Part shown: positions 51,632-60,498 of the stretch, piece by piece | Numbering within the stretch: position 1 is the first letter of the stretch | Layout of the letters: each line of letters starts with the position of its first letter | DNA from: VGTK01 sp046327915 | GTDB taxonomy: Bacteria; Desulfobacterota; Binatia; UBA12015 | Direction: 5' to 3' | NCBI GenBank assembly: GCA_046327915.1 | Contig: JAXLXO010000007.1 | Location: 1-64,000, forward strand | Length of the DNA: 64,000 bases | The notes under the pieces: model-generated | What the model saw: only the letters and a program-made list of their open reading frames with translations | Told to the model about the DNA's origin: nothing | The model's database searches: none | Position numbers and translations under genes: made by a program

Positions 51632-52513
51632 ATGTCGACGACGCCGTCCGATCCGCCCACGAGCGCTCTGCACGGTCTCCGCGTGATCGCGTTCGAGAGC
51701 CGGCGTTCCGCCGAGCTCGCGCAGCTGCTCGCGCGCCACGGCGGCGAGGTAGTCACCGCACCCGCGCTGCGCGAGGTGCCGATCGAGGAGAACGAGGCTG
51801 CGATCGAGCTCGTCGTCCGGCTCGAGCGCGGCGAGATCGACGTCGTGATCCTGCTCACCGGCGTCGGCACGCGGGCCCTCGTCGAGGCGGTGCAGGCGCG
51901 CTGCCCGACCACGCGGCTCGTCGAGCTGCTGCGGCGCGTGAAGATCGTCGCGCGCGGACCCAAGCCGGTCGCGGCGCTGCGCGCGCTGGACCTGACCGCC
52001 GACGTGCGCGTGCCGGAGCCGAACACCTGGCGCGAGCTGCTCGAGACGCTCGACCGCGAGCTGCCGGTGCGCGGCCTTCGCGTCGCCGTGCAGGAGTACG
52101 GCAAGGCGAACCCGGCGCTGCTCGACGGGCTCGCCGAGCGTGGCGCGGAGGTGCTGCGCGTCCCGGTGTATCGCTGGGCGCTGCCGCACGATCTGGCGCC
52201 GCTACGCGCGGCGATCACGCGCCTGGTCGCGCGCGAGGCGGACGTCGCCGTGTTCACGACCGCGGTGCAGCTCGACCACCTGCTGCGTGTCGCCGCCGAA
52301 GCGGACGGCGGCGCGGCGGCCGTCCGCGCGGCGCTCCGCGAGCACGTCGTCGTGGCCGCGATCGGGCCGACGGTCGCGGAGGCGCTCACCGAGGTCGGGC
52401 TGCCGGTCGACCTGACGCCGGAGCATCCGAAGCTCGGCTGGCTCGCGAACGCGATCGCCGAGCGGAGCCCGGCGCTCGTCGCCGCGAAGCGCGCGCCGCG
52501 CGGCAGCGCCTGA
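51632..52513 (+). CDS. hemD: Uroporphyrinogen-III synthase
   Basis: The 293-residue two-lobed protein has LHGLRVIAFESRRSAEL in lobe 1, then VRVPEPNTWRELLETL and LRVAVQEYG in lobe 2, and AAIGPTVAEALTEVGLPVDLTPEHPKLGWLANAI at the end, a pattern of HemD. It closes hydroxymethylbilane into uroporphyrinogen III. HemC is not here. GGAGGAAGG precedes ATG 51632. It is the first gene of the heme run. Confidence 0.87.
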   Translation: MSTTPSDPPTSALHGLRVIAFESRRSAELAQLLARHGGEVVTAPALREVPIEENEAAIELVVRLERGEIDVVILLTGVGTRALVEAVQARCPTTRLVELLRRVKIVARGPKPVAALRALDLTADVRVPEPNTWRELLETLDRELPVRGLRVAVQEYGKANPALLDGLAERGAEVLRVPVYRWALPHDLAPLRAAITRLVAREADVAVFTTAVQLDHLLRVAAEADGGAAAVRAALREHVVVAAIGPTVAEALTEVGLPVDLTPEHPKLGWLANAIAERSPALVAAKRAPRGSA

Positions 52514-52578
52514 ACCCCGCGGTCGCGGCGAGATCGCCGGTTGGTGGGCGGCTCTCGTCGCGCTACATTCGCGCCCGC

Positions 52579-53610
52579 ATGTCGTCGTCCGCGCCGTTCC
52601 TTCTCGCCTGCCGCCGTCAACCCGTTCCGTACACGCCGATCTGGCTGATGCGACAGGCCGGCCGGTACATGGCGGAGTACCGTGCGATCCGGGAGCGCCT
52701 GTCGTTCCTGGAGCTCTGCAAGACGCCGACCGCGGCGGCCGAGGTCACGCTGCAGCCGGTGGACCACATGGGCGTGGACGCGGCGATCCTCTTCGCCGAC
52801 ATCCTGCTGGTGCTGGAGCCGCTCGGCGTCGGGCTCAGCTTCGCGAAGGGCGACGGTCCGGTGATCGCGCACCCGGTGCGCGACGCGGCGCACGTCGAGC
52901 GCATGCCGCGCGTCGACGTGGCGGACTCGCTGTCGTACGTCTTCGAGACCGTCCGCCTCGTCAAGCAGGCGCTCGGCGGGCGGGTGCCGCTGATCGGCTT
53001 CGCGGGCGCGCCGTTCACGCTCGCGTCCTACGCGATCGAGGGCGGCGGCTCGCGCAACTACGCGCACACCAAGCGTCTCATGTACGCACAACCCGAGGCC
53101 TTCCACGCGCTCATGACCCGGCTCGTCGACGTCACCGCCGACTATCTGAACGGCCAGATCGACGCCGGCGTCGAGGCGGTGCAGGTTTTCGACAGCTGGG
53201 TCGGCAACCTCGCGCCCGAGGACTACCGCGCGAGCGTCCTGCCACACATGCAGGAGCTCTTCCGCCGGATCAGCGGCCGCGTGCCGGTGATCAACTTCAG
53301 CACCGGAACGTCGGGCTTTCTCGAGCTGGTGTCCGCGGCGGGCGGCGACGTCGTCGGCCTCGACTGGCGGATCACGCTCGCGGACGGCTGGAAGCGCGTC
53401 GGTCACGACCGCGCCGTGCAGGGCAACCTCGACCCCGGCCTGCTGCTCGGTCCGCGCAGCGTGCTGCGCGAGCGCGCTCGCGCGCTTCTGGCGGAAGCCG
53501 CTGGACGGCCCGGGCACATCTTCAACCTCGGCCACGGCATCCTGCCCGAGACGCCGCCGGACAACGTGCGTGCGCTCGTCGAGACGGTGCACGAGCTGAG
53601 CGCGCGATGA
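52579..53610 (+). CDS. hemE: Uroporphyrinogen decarboxylase
   Basis: The 343-residue TIM-barrel protein has PIWLMRQAGRYMAEYR near its N-terminus, ILFADILLVLEPLG, GFAGAPFTLASYAIEGGGS and NLGHGILPETP, all HemE signatures. It converts uroporphyrinogen III to coproporphyrinogen III. It starts at ATG 52579. Its stop overlaps hemH (ATGA). Confidence 0.96.
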   Translation: MSSSAPFLLACRRQPVPYTPIWLMRQAGRYMAEYRAIRERLSFLELCKTPTAAAEVTLQPVDHMGVDAAILFADILLVLEPLGVGLSFAKGDGPVIAHPVRDAAHVERMPRVDVADSLSYVFETVRLVKQALGGRVPLIGFAGAPFTLASYAIEGGGSRNYAHTKRLMYAQPEAFHALMTRLVDVTADYLNGQIDAGVEAVQVFDSWVGNLAPEDYRASVLPHMQELFRRISGRVPVINFSTGTSGFLELVSAAGGDVVGLDWRITLADGWKRVGHDRAVQGNLDPGLLLGPRSVLRERARALLAEAAGRPGHIFNLGHGILPETPPDNVRALVETVHELSAR

Positions 53611-54557
53611 GCGGTGGCGCGGCGAAGCCCTTCGACGCCGTCCTGTTGATCGCGTTCGGCGGACCCACGGCACCGGACGAGATCCGGCCGTTCCTGCAGA
53701 ACGTGACGCGGGGGCGTCCGATCCCGCCGGCGCGCCTCGAGGAGGTCGCGCACCACTACGAGAAGATGGGCGGACGCTCGCCGCTGAACGAGCTGACCTT
53801 CCGCCAGGCAGACGCGCTGCGCGCGCGGCTCGCGGACGACGGCGTGGCGCTGCCGGTCCACGTCGGCATGCGCAACTGGCACCCGTACCTCGCCGACACG
53901 CTGCGCGAGATGCGCGACGCCGGCGTCAAGCGCGCGTTCGGGATCATCCTGTCCGCGCACGACTCGGAAGCCGGGTGGCAGCGCTACCTGCAGGACGTGC
54001 TCGCCGCGCAGGCCGCGATCCGCGACGCCGGCGAAGCGTGCCCGGAGGTCGCGTTCGCGCCGAACTGGCACGATTCGGACGGGTACGTCGCCGCCTCCGC
54101 GGCGCGTGTCGCCTCGGCACTCGAGTCGATCCCGCCCGCCGAGCGCGCAACGACGCCGCTCGTGTTCACCGCGCACAGCATCCCGTCCGAGATGGCGTCG
54201 ACGTCGCGCTACGTGGAGCAGTTCACGCGCTCCGCCAGGCTCATCGCGCAGCGTCTCGGACATGCGCGCTGGCAGCTCGCCTACCAGTCGCGCAGCGGCC
54301 GTCCGCAGGATCCGTGGCTCGAGCCCGACGTCAATCTCGTCGTCGAGCAGCTCGCGGCCGCGGGCGAGCGCCGCGTCGTCGTCGCGCCGATCGGCTTCGT
54401 GTGCGACCACGTCGAGGTGCTGTACGATCTCGACGACGAGGCGCAGGCGACGGCCGCGCGCTGCGGCATCGAGATGACGCGCGCCGGCACCGTGAGCGAC
54501 CATCACGACTTCATCGCGATGCTCGCCGGCCTGGTGAAGGACGCGTGGAAGGCCTGA
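53607..54557 (+). CDS. hemH: Ferrochelatase
   Basis: The 316-residue protein has LLIAFGGPTAPDEI, FTAHSIPSEM (catalytic His), YQSRSGRPQDPWLEPDV and PIGFVCDHVEVLYDLD (catalytic Glu/His region). The HSIP and PWLEPD patterns look nearer to the ferrochelatases of Gram-positives and acidobacteria than to the enterobacterial one. It inserts iron into protoporphyrin IX or coproporphyrin III. It overlaps hemE by 4 bp and hemY by 13. Confidence 0.94.
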   Translation: MSGGAAKPFDAVLLIAFGGPTAPDEIRPFLQNVTRGRPIPPARLEEVAHHYEKMGGRSPLNELTFRQADALRARLADDGVALPVHVGMRNWHPYLADTLREMRDAGVKRAFGIILSAHDSEAGWQRYLQDVLAAQAAIRDAGEACPEVAFAPNWHDSDGYVAASAARVASALESIPPAERATTPLVFTAHSIPSEMASTSRYVEQFTRSARLIAQRLGHARWQLAYQSRSGRPQDPWLEPDVNLVVEQLAAAGERRVVVAPIGFVCDHVEVLYDLDDEAQATAARCGIEMTRAGTVSDHHDFIAMLAGLVKDAWKA

Positions 54558-56023
54558 GCGCTTCGCCTGCCGGGCGCCGCCGCCTGGTGGTGATCGGCGG
54601 CGGCATCACGGGACTCGCCGCCGCGAATCGTGTCGTCGAGCAGTGCGGCTCGGAGCTGGAGGTCGTGCTGCTGGAGGCCAGCGGTCGCCTCGGCGGCGTC
54701 ATCGCGACCGAGCACCGCGGACCGTTCGTCCTCGAGGGCGGACCTGATTCGTTCATCAGCGAGAAGCCCGAGGCGATCGCGCTCTGCCGCCGGATCGGTC
54801 TCGAGGATCAGCTGCTGCCGACCAACGATGCGAACCGGCGCACGCTGATCGTGAGCGGTGGCAAGCTGGTTCCGCTGCCCGATGGCTTCCAGCTGCTGGG
54901 CCCGACGCGGATCCTGCCGTTTCTCCTGTCACCGGTGCTGTCGTGGCGCGGCAAGCTCGCAGCGGCGAAGGATCTGCTCCTGCCGCGCGGCGGTCCGCCG
55001 GCCGGCGGCGACGAGAGCCTCGCGAGCTTCGTGCGACGGCGGCTCGGCGACGAGGTCCTCGAGCGGCTCGCGCAGCCTCTGGTCGGCGGGATCTACACCG
55101 CGGACGCGGAGACCCTGTCGCTCGCGAGCACCATGCCGCGCTTCCTCGAGCTCGAGCGCACGCACCGGAGCGTGATCCTCGGCCTGCGAGCGCAGGCGAA
55201 GCGCGCGGGTGCGGCGTCCGCGTCGGGAACCAGCGGCGCGCGCTTCGGGCTGTTCGTCACGCTGCGCGACGGCATGACCACGATGGTCTCGGCTCTCGCG
55301 GCGCGGCTGCCCGCGGGAACGGTCCGGATGAACACGCCCGTGCGCTCGGTCGTGCGCGTCGCCGCTCCGGACGACGGCCATCCGCGCTGGTCCGTGACGC
55401 TCGCGAGCGGCGACGCGATCACGGCCGACGCGGTGATCGTCGCGTTGCCGGCGCCGGTCGCAGGACGGCTGCTGCACGACGCCGATGCGTCGCTCGGCGC
55501 GATCCTGCGGGACGTCGCGTGTGCGTCGAGCGCGGTCATCACCCTCGCCTTCCGCCGCGATCAGGTGCCCAACCCGCCGCGCGCGTTCGGCTTCGTGGTT
55601 CCCGGTCCGGAGAAGCGGCGCGTGATCGCCGGCTCGTTCACCGACGTCAAGTACGCCGGCCGCGCTCCGGCCGACACGGTCCTGCTGCGCCTCTTCGCCG
55701 GCGGCGCGCTGCAGCCGCAGCAGTTCGCGCTCGACGACGAGGCCCTGGTCCGCGCGGCGCGCGACGAGCTGCGCGAGCTCCTCGGCATCGCGGCCGAGCC
55801 GGTTCTCACCTGGGTGCAGCGCTGGCCCGAGTCCATGCCGCAGTACCGTGTCGGACACGCGGGGCGCATCGCGGAGGCGGAGCAGCGGGCGGCGGCCATG
55901 CCGGGACTTGCGCTCGCCGGCAACGCCTACCATGGTGTGGGCCTGGCCGACTGCGTCCGCAGCGGCGAGGGGGCGGCCGACACGATGGCTCGCTTCCTCG
56001 CGACGCGCGCTGCGGGAGCATGA
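54545..56023 (+). CDS. hemY: Oxygen-dependent protoporphyrinogen/coproporphyrinogen oxidase, HemY type
   Basis: The 492-residue flavoprotein has VVIGGGITGLAAANRV, the GRLGGVI loop, GPDSF, VGGIYTADAETLSLASTMPR and the C-terminal YHGVGLADCVRSGEGAAD. GTG 54545 lies inside the hemH end; a GTG inside the FAD motif would be too late. It oxidises the porphyrinogen in the step before iron insertion in the protoporphyrin branch, or its coproporphyrin counterpart. The order hemE-hemH-hemY equals the Bacillus hemEHY operon. Confidence 0.94.
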   Translation: MEGLSASPAGRRRLVVIGGGITGLAAANRVVEQCGSELEVVLLEASGRLGGVIATEHRGPFVLEGGPDSFISEKPEAIALCRRIGLEDQLLPTNDANRRTLIVSGGKLVPLPDGFQLLGPTRILPFLLSPVLSWRGKLAAAKDLLLPRGGPPAGGDESLASFVRRRLGDEVLERLAQPLVGGIYTADAETLSLASTMPRFLELERTHRSVILGLRAQAKRAGAASASGTSGARFGLFVTLRDGMTTMVSALAARLPAGTVRMNTPVRSVVRVAAPDDGHPRWSVTLASGDAITADAVIVALPAPVAGRLLHDADASLGAILRDVACASSAVITLAFRRDQVPNPPRAFGFVVPGPEKRRVIAGSFTDVKYAGRAPADTVLLRLFAGGALQPQQFALDDEALVRAARDELRELLGIAAEPVLTWVQRWPESMPQYRVGHAGRIAEAEQRAAAMPGLALAGNAYHGVGLADCVRSGEGAADTMARFLATRAAGA

Positions 56024-56667
56024 CGCCGTCCCCCGGAGTCATGGCGAGCTTCATCACCATCGACGGCGTCGAAGGCGCCGGCAAGAGCACGCAGGCCGCG
56101 CGCCTCGCGGACGCGCTGCGCCGCGACGGCCACGAGGTCGTGCTGACGCGAGAGCCCGGCGGAACCGAGCTCGGCCGGGCGCTGCGCCGCATGCTCCTCG
56201 AGGACGACTCGCCCGGGCCGACGGCGGAGACCGAGCTGCTGCTCTACCTCGCGGACCGCGCGGAGCACGTCCGTCGCCTGATCCAGCCGGCGCTGGCCCG
56301 GGGCGCGGTGGTGATCGCCGATCGCTTCTCCGACTCCACGATCGCCTACCAGAGCTACGGCCGCGGGCTGCCGCTCGACACCGTCAAGCGCCTCGACGCG
56401 TTCGCGCGCGGCGGCGTGTCGCCCGACCTGTCCTTCTTCCTCGACCTGCCGCCCGACATCGGCCTCGAGCGCGCGAAGGCGACCGGTCCCGCGGACCGGC
56501 TCGAGCGCGAGGCGCTCGACTTCCACCGGCGCGTCCGCGACGGCTTCCTGACGATCGCGGACGCGGAGCCCGCGCGCGTCGTGCTGCTCGATGCGCGCCT
56601 CGAGATCGCGGACCTCGCGCGCGAGCTCGCCGAGCACGCCCGGGCGCGCCTCGCGGCCGCCGCGTGA
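56020..56667 (+). CDS. tmk: Thymidylate kinase
   Basis: The 215-residue P-loop kinase has GVEGAGKST, REPGGTELGRALR, DRFSDSTIAYQSYGRGL and DRLEREALDFHRRVRDGF. It phosphorylates dTMP to dTDP. ATG 56020 overlaps the hemY stop (ATGA); ATG 56041 is a second choice with the same fold. It is followed directly by holB, a common pairing. Confidence 0.95.
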   Translation: MTPSPGVMASFITIDGVEGAGKSTQAARLADALRRDGHEVVLTREPGGTELGRALRRMLLEDDSPGPTAETELLLYLADRAEHVRRLIQPALARGAVVIADRFSDSTIAYQSYGRGLPLDTVKRLDAFARGGVSPDLSFFLDLPPDIGLERAKATGPADRLEREALDFHRRVRDGFLTIADAEPARVVLLDARLEIADLARELAEHARARLAAAA

Positions 56668-57662
56668 CGCTCGACGAGATCCAGGGTCAGGACCGCACCG
56701 TCGGTCTCCTGCGCCGCGCGATCGAGAACGGTCGTCTGGCGCATGCGTTCATCTTCGCCGGACCCGCCGGCGTCGGAAAGCGGGCAACGGCGCTCGCCCT
56801 CGCCCGCGCCGTGCTGTGCCCCGAGAGGCCGAACGCCGGCTGCGGAACGTGCATCGACTGCCGTCTGGTGGGCGCCGGAACGCACCCGGACCTGTTCCTC
56901 GAGGACCTCGCCGCAGCGCAGGCAGAGCGCGCGACGGCGAGCATGCTGTCGATCGAGCAGATCCGGCGGGTGTGCGCATCGCTCTCGCTGCGTCCGGCCC
57001 GCGGGTCGGGCAAGGTGGGGGTCGTCGACCAGGCGGAGCGCCTGACCGCCGAAGCGCAGAACGCGCTGCTGAAGACGCTCGAGGAGCCGCGCGGCCGCGC
57101 GACCCTCGTGCTCGTGACGAGCAACCTCGACGCGCTGCTGCCGACGATCCGCTCCCGCTGCCAGCGGCTGCTGTTCGCGCCGCTCGACGACGCGATGGTC
57201 GCGTCGCTGCTCGAGCGCGAGGGGATCGCAGCCGACGTCGCGAGCCGGGCGGCGGCGCTCGCCGACGGCAGCCTCGACCGCGCACGCGAGCTCACCAGCG
57301 ACGCGGGCTGGACGCGCTGCGAGGATCTGCGCTCGCGTCTCGAGCAGATCGACCGGCTGAGCATCCCGGAGCGCCTCGACCTCGCCGGCGAGCTCAGCCC
57401 GCGCGGCGAGCGCAACCGCAGCCAGCAGGCGCTCACGACGGCGACCGTGCTCGGATCGTTCCGCGACCTGATGCTGGCCGCGGCCCGGGACGCGGCGGCC
57501 GCCGGCGACCCGGACGACGACCACGAGCGTCTCGCCGCGGTACGCCGGGCGCATCGCCGGATGGCGAACGTCTATGCTAGCGTCCGCGACCTCGAGCGGA
57601 ACGCGAACGCGAACCTGACCTGGGACAGGCTGCTGCTCGATCTCGGCGAACGCCGAGGCTGA
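56664..57662 (+). CDS. holB: DNA polymerase III delta' subunit
   Basis: The 332-residue AAA+ protein has GPAGVGKRATALALARA, a Cys4 zinc module (CPERPNAGCGTCIDC), NALLKTLEEP and the sensor SRCQRLLF. It belongs to the sliding-clamp loader. GTG 56664 overlaps tmk by 4 bp. The C-terminal third is helical. Confidence 0.92.
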   Translation: MTLDEIQGQDRTVGLLRRAIENGRLAHAFIFAGPAGVGKRATALALARAVLCPERPNAGCGTCIDCRLVGAGTHPDLFLEDLAAAQAERATASMLSIEQIRRVCASLSLRPARGSGKVGVVDQAERLTAEAQNALLKTLEEPRGRATLVLVTSNLDALLPTIRSRCQRLLFAPLDDAMVASLLEREGIAADVASRAAALADGSLDRARELTSDAGWTRCEDLRSRLEQIDRLSIPERLDLAGELSPRGERNRSQQALTTATVLGSFRDLMLAAARDAAAAGDPDDDHERLAAVRRAHRRMANVYASVRDLERNANANLTWDRLLLDLGERRG

Positions 57663-57670
57663 AGCCGAAC

Positions 57671-58540
57671 ATGGAAACCGATCTTCCGCAGGAACCCGAC
57701 GCCGGAGCCGCCGCCCCGGAGCCGCTCCGGGACGTCGTCGACGTGCGATTCCGCGTCGCGGGACGAGCCGGCGCGTACGACGCGGGGTCTCTCGACCTCG
57801 CGATGCACGATCTCGTCGTGGTGCAGACGGAGCGCGGCCCCGAGCTCGGCGAAGTGACCGGCCACCCGCGTCCGCGCTGGCCGAACGAGGACGTCCGCCT
57901 GCCGCGCGTCCTCCGTCTTGCCGACGAGCGGGACCTGAGCCGCGCCGACCACAATCGCGCGCAGGAGCGCCGGGCGCAGGGCGCCTTCGCGTCGCTGGCG
58001 GCACGCCACAAGCTCGACGCCAAGCTGATCCGCGTCGACTACCGCTTCGACGGCGGCAAGGCGGTGTTCTACTTCATGGCCGCCTCGCGCATCGACTTCC
58101 GCGGGCTGGTCCGCGACCTCGCGCAGGCGCTGCACACGCGCATCGAGATGCGCCAGATCGGCGATCGCGACGAGACGCGGCTGATCGGCGGCGTCGGTCC
58201 GTGCGGGCGCGAGCTGTGCTGCAGCTCGTGGCTCCGCGAGTTCGCGGCGGTGTCCGTCAAGATGGCGAAGGAGCAGGATCTTTCACTGAACCCGTCGAAG
58301 CTCGCCGGCATGTGCGGCCGCCTGAAGTGCTGCCTGCGCTACGAGTACGACACCTACCTTTCGCTGCGGCGCGGACTTCCCGGGATCGGCAAGAAGGTCA
58401 GGAGCGTCAAGGGCGACGGCGAGATCGTCAAGCACCTGACGCTCAAGCAGCACGTGCTGCTGCGTCGCGACGAGGACGGCCTGGTCGTCGAGTGCTCGCT
58501 CGAGGATCTCGTCGAGCGCCGTCCCGACGCGGAGAGCTGA
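57671..58540 (+). CDS. ricT: PSP1-domain protein RicT
   Basis: The 289-residue protein has the PSP1 core, with FASLAARHKLDAKLIRVDYRFDGGKAVFYF, and two Cys clusters, GPCGRELCCSSWL and GMCGRLKCCLRYE, that in Bacillus RicT bind [4Fe-4S] with RicA/RicF and influence RNase Y. The N-terminal 35 residues are extended and Glu/Pro-rich. It lies 8 bp after holB, as in many genomes. Confidence 0.93.
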   Translation: METDLPQEPDAGAAAPEPLRDVVDVRFRVAGRAGAYDAGSLDLAMHDLVVVQTERGPELGEVTGHPRPRWPNEDVRLPRVLRLADERDLSRADHNRAQERRAQGAFASLAARHKLDAKLIRVDYRFDGGKAVFYFMAASRIDFRGLVRDLAQALHTRIEMRQIGDRDETRLIGGVGPCGRELCCSSWLREFAAVSVKMAKEQDLSLNPSKLAGMCGRLKCCLRYEYDTYLSLRRGLPGIGKKVRSVKGDGEIVKHLTLKQHVLLRRDEDGLVVECSLEDLVERRPDAES

Positions 58541-58552
58541 CCGGCGGAGACC

Positions 58553-60139
58553 ATGTCCGGACGCATCTACATCACCACACCGCTCTATTACGTGAACGCC
58601 GAGCCTCACCTCGGCTCGACCTACACGAACGTCGTCTGCGACAGCTTCGCGCGCTTCCACCGGCAGCGCGGCGACGACACGTTCCTGCTCACCGGAACCG
58701 ACGAGCACGGCGAGAAGATCGCCGAGGCGGCGACCGCGGCGGGCGTCTCGCCGAAGGAGTTCGTCGACGGCGTCAGCGGAACGTTCCGTGCGGTCTGGGA
58801 CTCGGTCGGCATCCGCTACGACCACTTCATGCGGACGTCGGATCCGCATCACGTGCGCTTCGTGCAGGACGTCCTCGCGCGCATCCATGCGAACGGCGAC
58901 ATCTACTTCGGAGCGTACTCCGGGCTGTACTGCGTCGGCTGCGAGCGCCTGTACACCGAGAAGGAGCTCGTCGACGGCCTCTGCCCGCAGCACCTCACCA
59001 AGCCGGTCGAGGTCAGCGAGCCGAACTACTTCTTCCGCATGGAGAAGTATCAGGAGCAGGTGCGCGCCCACATCGAGGCGAAGCCGGACTTCATCCGGCC
59101 GGAGGGCTACCGCAACGAGGCGCTCGCGATGCTGCGCGAGCCGATCGGCGACCTCTGCATCTCGCGACCGAAGTCGCGTCTCGAATGGGGCATCGAGATG
59201 CCGTTCGACGCGGGCTACGTCACGTACGTCTGGTTCGACGCGCTCCTGAACTACGTCAGCGGCCTCGAGGCACGCGGCCGCCGCGAGGAGCTGTGGCCGG
59301 TCGCCAGCCACTTCATCGGCAAGGACATCCTGAAGACCCACGCCGTGTTCTGGCCGACGATGCTGCTCGCGGCGGGCTATCCGCTCTACGAGCACCTGAA
59401 CGTGCACGGCTTCTGGACCAGCGGCGGGCAGAAGATGTCGAAGTCGCTCGGCAACGTCGTCAAGCCGCTCGTGCTGCGCGACACCTACGGCATGGACGCC
59501 GTGCGCTACTTCCTGCTGCGCGAGATGGCGTTCGGCAACGACGCCGACTTCACCGAGCAGGCGCTGGTCACGCGCATCAACGCAGACCTCGCGAACGGCC
59601 TCGGCAACCTCGCCAGCCGCACGCTCGCCATGATGCAGAAGTACTTCGCGGGAGAGGTGCAGCCGCTCGATCCGCGGACGCCCGAGGACGGCGAGCTCGC
59701 CGAGGCCTTCGTGCGCGCACGTACCGACCTCGACACGCACGTGAACGCGCTTGCGTTCCACCGCGCCCTCGAGGCCGTCTGGCGCGCGCTCGATGCCGCG
59801 AACAAGTACATCGTCGCGACGGCGCCGTTCACGCTTGCGAAGGATCCCGCGCAGCTGCCGCGCGTCGGCGCGATCCTGCACAATTGCCTGGAGTCGCTGC
59901 GAGTCGCCGCTCAGCTCCTCGCGCCGTTCATGCCGGACACGGCGGAGCGGCTGCGCGCGGCGCTCGGCCTCGGCGAGAGTGCCTTCAGGGATCTCGGTCT
60001 CTCGTGGGGCGGTGCATTCCCGACAAGACACCGGATCGGTGAGCCGGTGAGCCTGTTCCCGCGCATCGAGACCGCGTCCGCCGAAGCTCGTGCGGGGAAG
60101 AGCCCGAAGGGCAAGGGCAGCGCGAAGCCGGCCGGCTGA
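58553..60139 (+). CDS. metG: Methionyl-tRNA synthetase
   Basis: The 528-residue class I synthetase has EPHLGSTYTN (HIGH motif), TGTDEHGEKI, a zinc-knuckle region with CVGCERLY and LCPQH, WGIEMPFD and KMSKSLGN. A helical anticodon-binding domain and a short Lys-rich tail close the protein; the dimerisation domain of longer forms is lacking. It charges tRNA-Met. It is the last gene of the run starting at hemD. Confidence 0.96.
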   Translation: MSGRIYITTPLYYVNAEPHLGSTYTNVVCDSFARFHRQRGDDTFLLTGTDEHGEKIAEAATAAGVSPKEFVDGVSGTFRAVWDSVGIRYDHFMRTSDPHHVRFVQDVLARIHANGDIYFGAYSGLYCVGCERLYTEKELVDGLCPQHLTKPVEVSEPNYFFRMEKYQEQVRAHIEAKPDFIRPEGYRNEALAMLREPIGDLCISRPKSRLEWGIEMPFDAGYVTYVWFDALLNYVSGLEARGRREELWPVASHFIGKDILKTHAVFWPTMLLAAGYPLYEHLNVHGFWTSGGQKMSKSLGNVVKPLVLRDTYGMDAVRYFLLREMAFGNDADFTEQALVTRINADLANGLGNLASRTLAMMQKYFAGEVQPLDPRTPEDGELAEAFVRARTDLDTHVNALAFHRALEAVWRALDAANKYIVATAPFTLAKDPAQLPRVGAILHNCLESLRVAAQLLAPFMPDTAERLRAALGLGESAFRDLGLSWGGAFPTRHRIGEPVSLFPRIETASAEARAGKSPKGKGSAKPAG

Positions 60140-60171
60140 CAGCGCTGCGGACTCGAAGCGCGGCGGTCAGC
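60135..60171. terminator. Possible bidirectional hairpin across two convergent stops
   Basis: GCTGAC (60135-60140) pairs with GTCAGC (60166-60171), with further imperfect pairing inside. The stem contains the stop codons of metG and of the convergent zinc-ribbon gene. No T-run is present, so termination is only a suggestion. Confidence 0.3.
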
Positions 60172-60367
60172 TCTCCGAGTCGGAGGACTCCCAGCGCACG
60201 TCGACGCCGTGCCAGCGCGTCCCGCTGGTCCAGGGGATGACCACCACGCGCTTGCAGCGCCTGCACTTGAGCTCGACCCCCTCGGGCCGAAGCCGCGCCA
60301 GCAGACTGCCGCACACGCACCGGTGCTCGGCGGATCCCGCCACGGGTCCTTCCTCCGCCTTCTTCAT
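60167..60367 (-). CDS. Small zinc-ribbon protein, Com-like
   Basis: The 66-residue protein has CVCGSLLARL and LKCRRCKRVV: two Cys pairs as in the Com family of small RNA/DNA-binding zinc ribbons (normally ...CxxCxKLLA...IKCPRCxxxN). The C-terminus is a charged, Ser-rich tail. ATG 60367 is preferred; a TTG at 60406 would overlap the probable promoter. A Fur-like box lies 5 bp upstream, suggesting metal control. The role is unknown. Confidence 0.65.
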   Translation of the reverse strand: MKKAEEGPVAGSAEHRCVCGSLLARLRPEGVELKCRRCKRVVVIPWTSGTRWHGVDVRWESSDSES

Positions 60368-60372
60368 CGGCT

Positions 60373-60406
60373 GAAATTGAACATCATTTTCAACTCTGGA
60401 TGTCAA
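60373..60406 (-). promoter_or_regulatory. Fur-like box and promoter of the zinc-ribbon gene
   Basis: The 19 bases at 60373-60391 (plus strand GAAATTGAACATCATTTTC) match the classic Fur consensus at 14 of 19 positions. On the minus strand a perfect -35, TTGACA, lies at 60406-60401, and a 17-bp spacer puts the -10 (TGTTCA) inside the box. This AT-rich island contrasts with the GC-rich surroundings. The Fur-family gene 60499-60993 stands just upstream. Confidence 0.6.
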
Positions 60407-60498
60407 GCGCGTGGCAGCGCGTGGCCCGGCTCCGGCAGCGGGTTCGCCGCCCGAAAGCGGGAATCGTTTCGGGGCAGGGCGCCTTCAAGCGGATCTCC

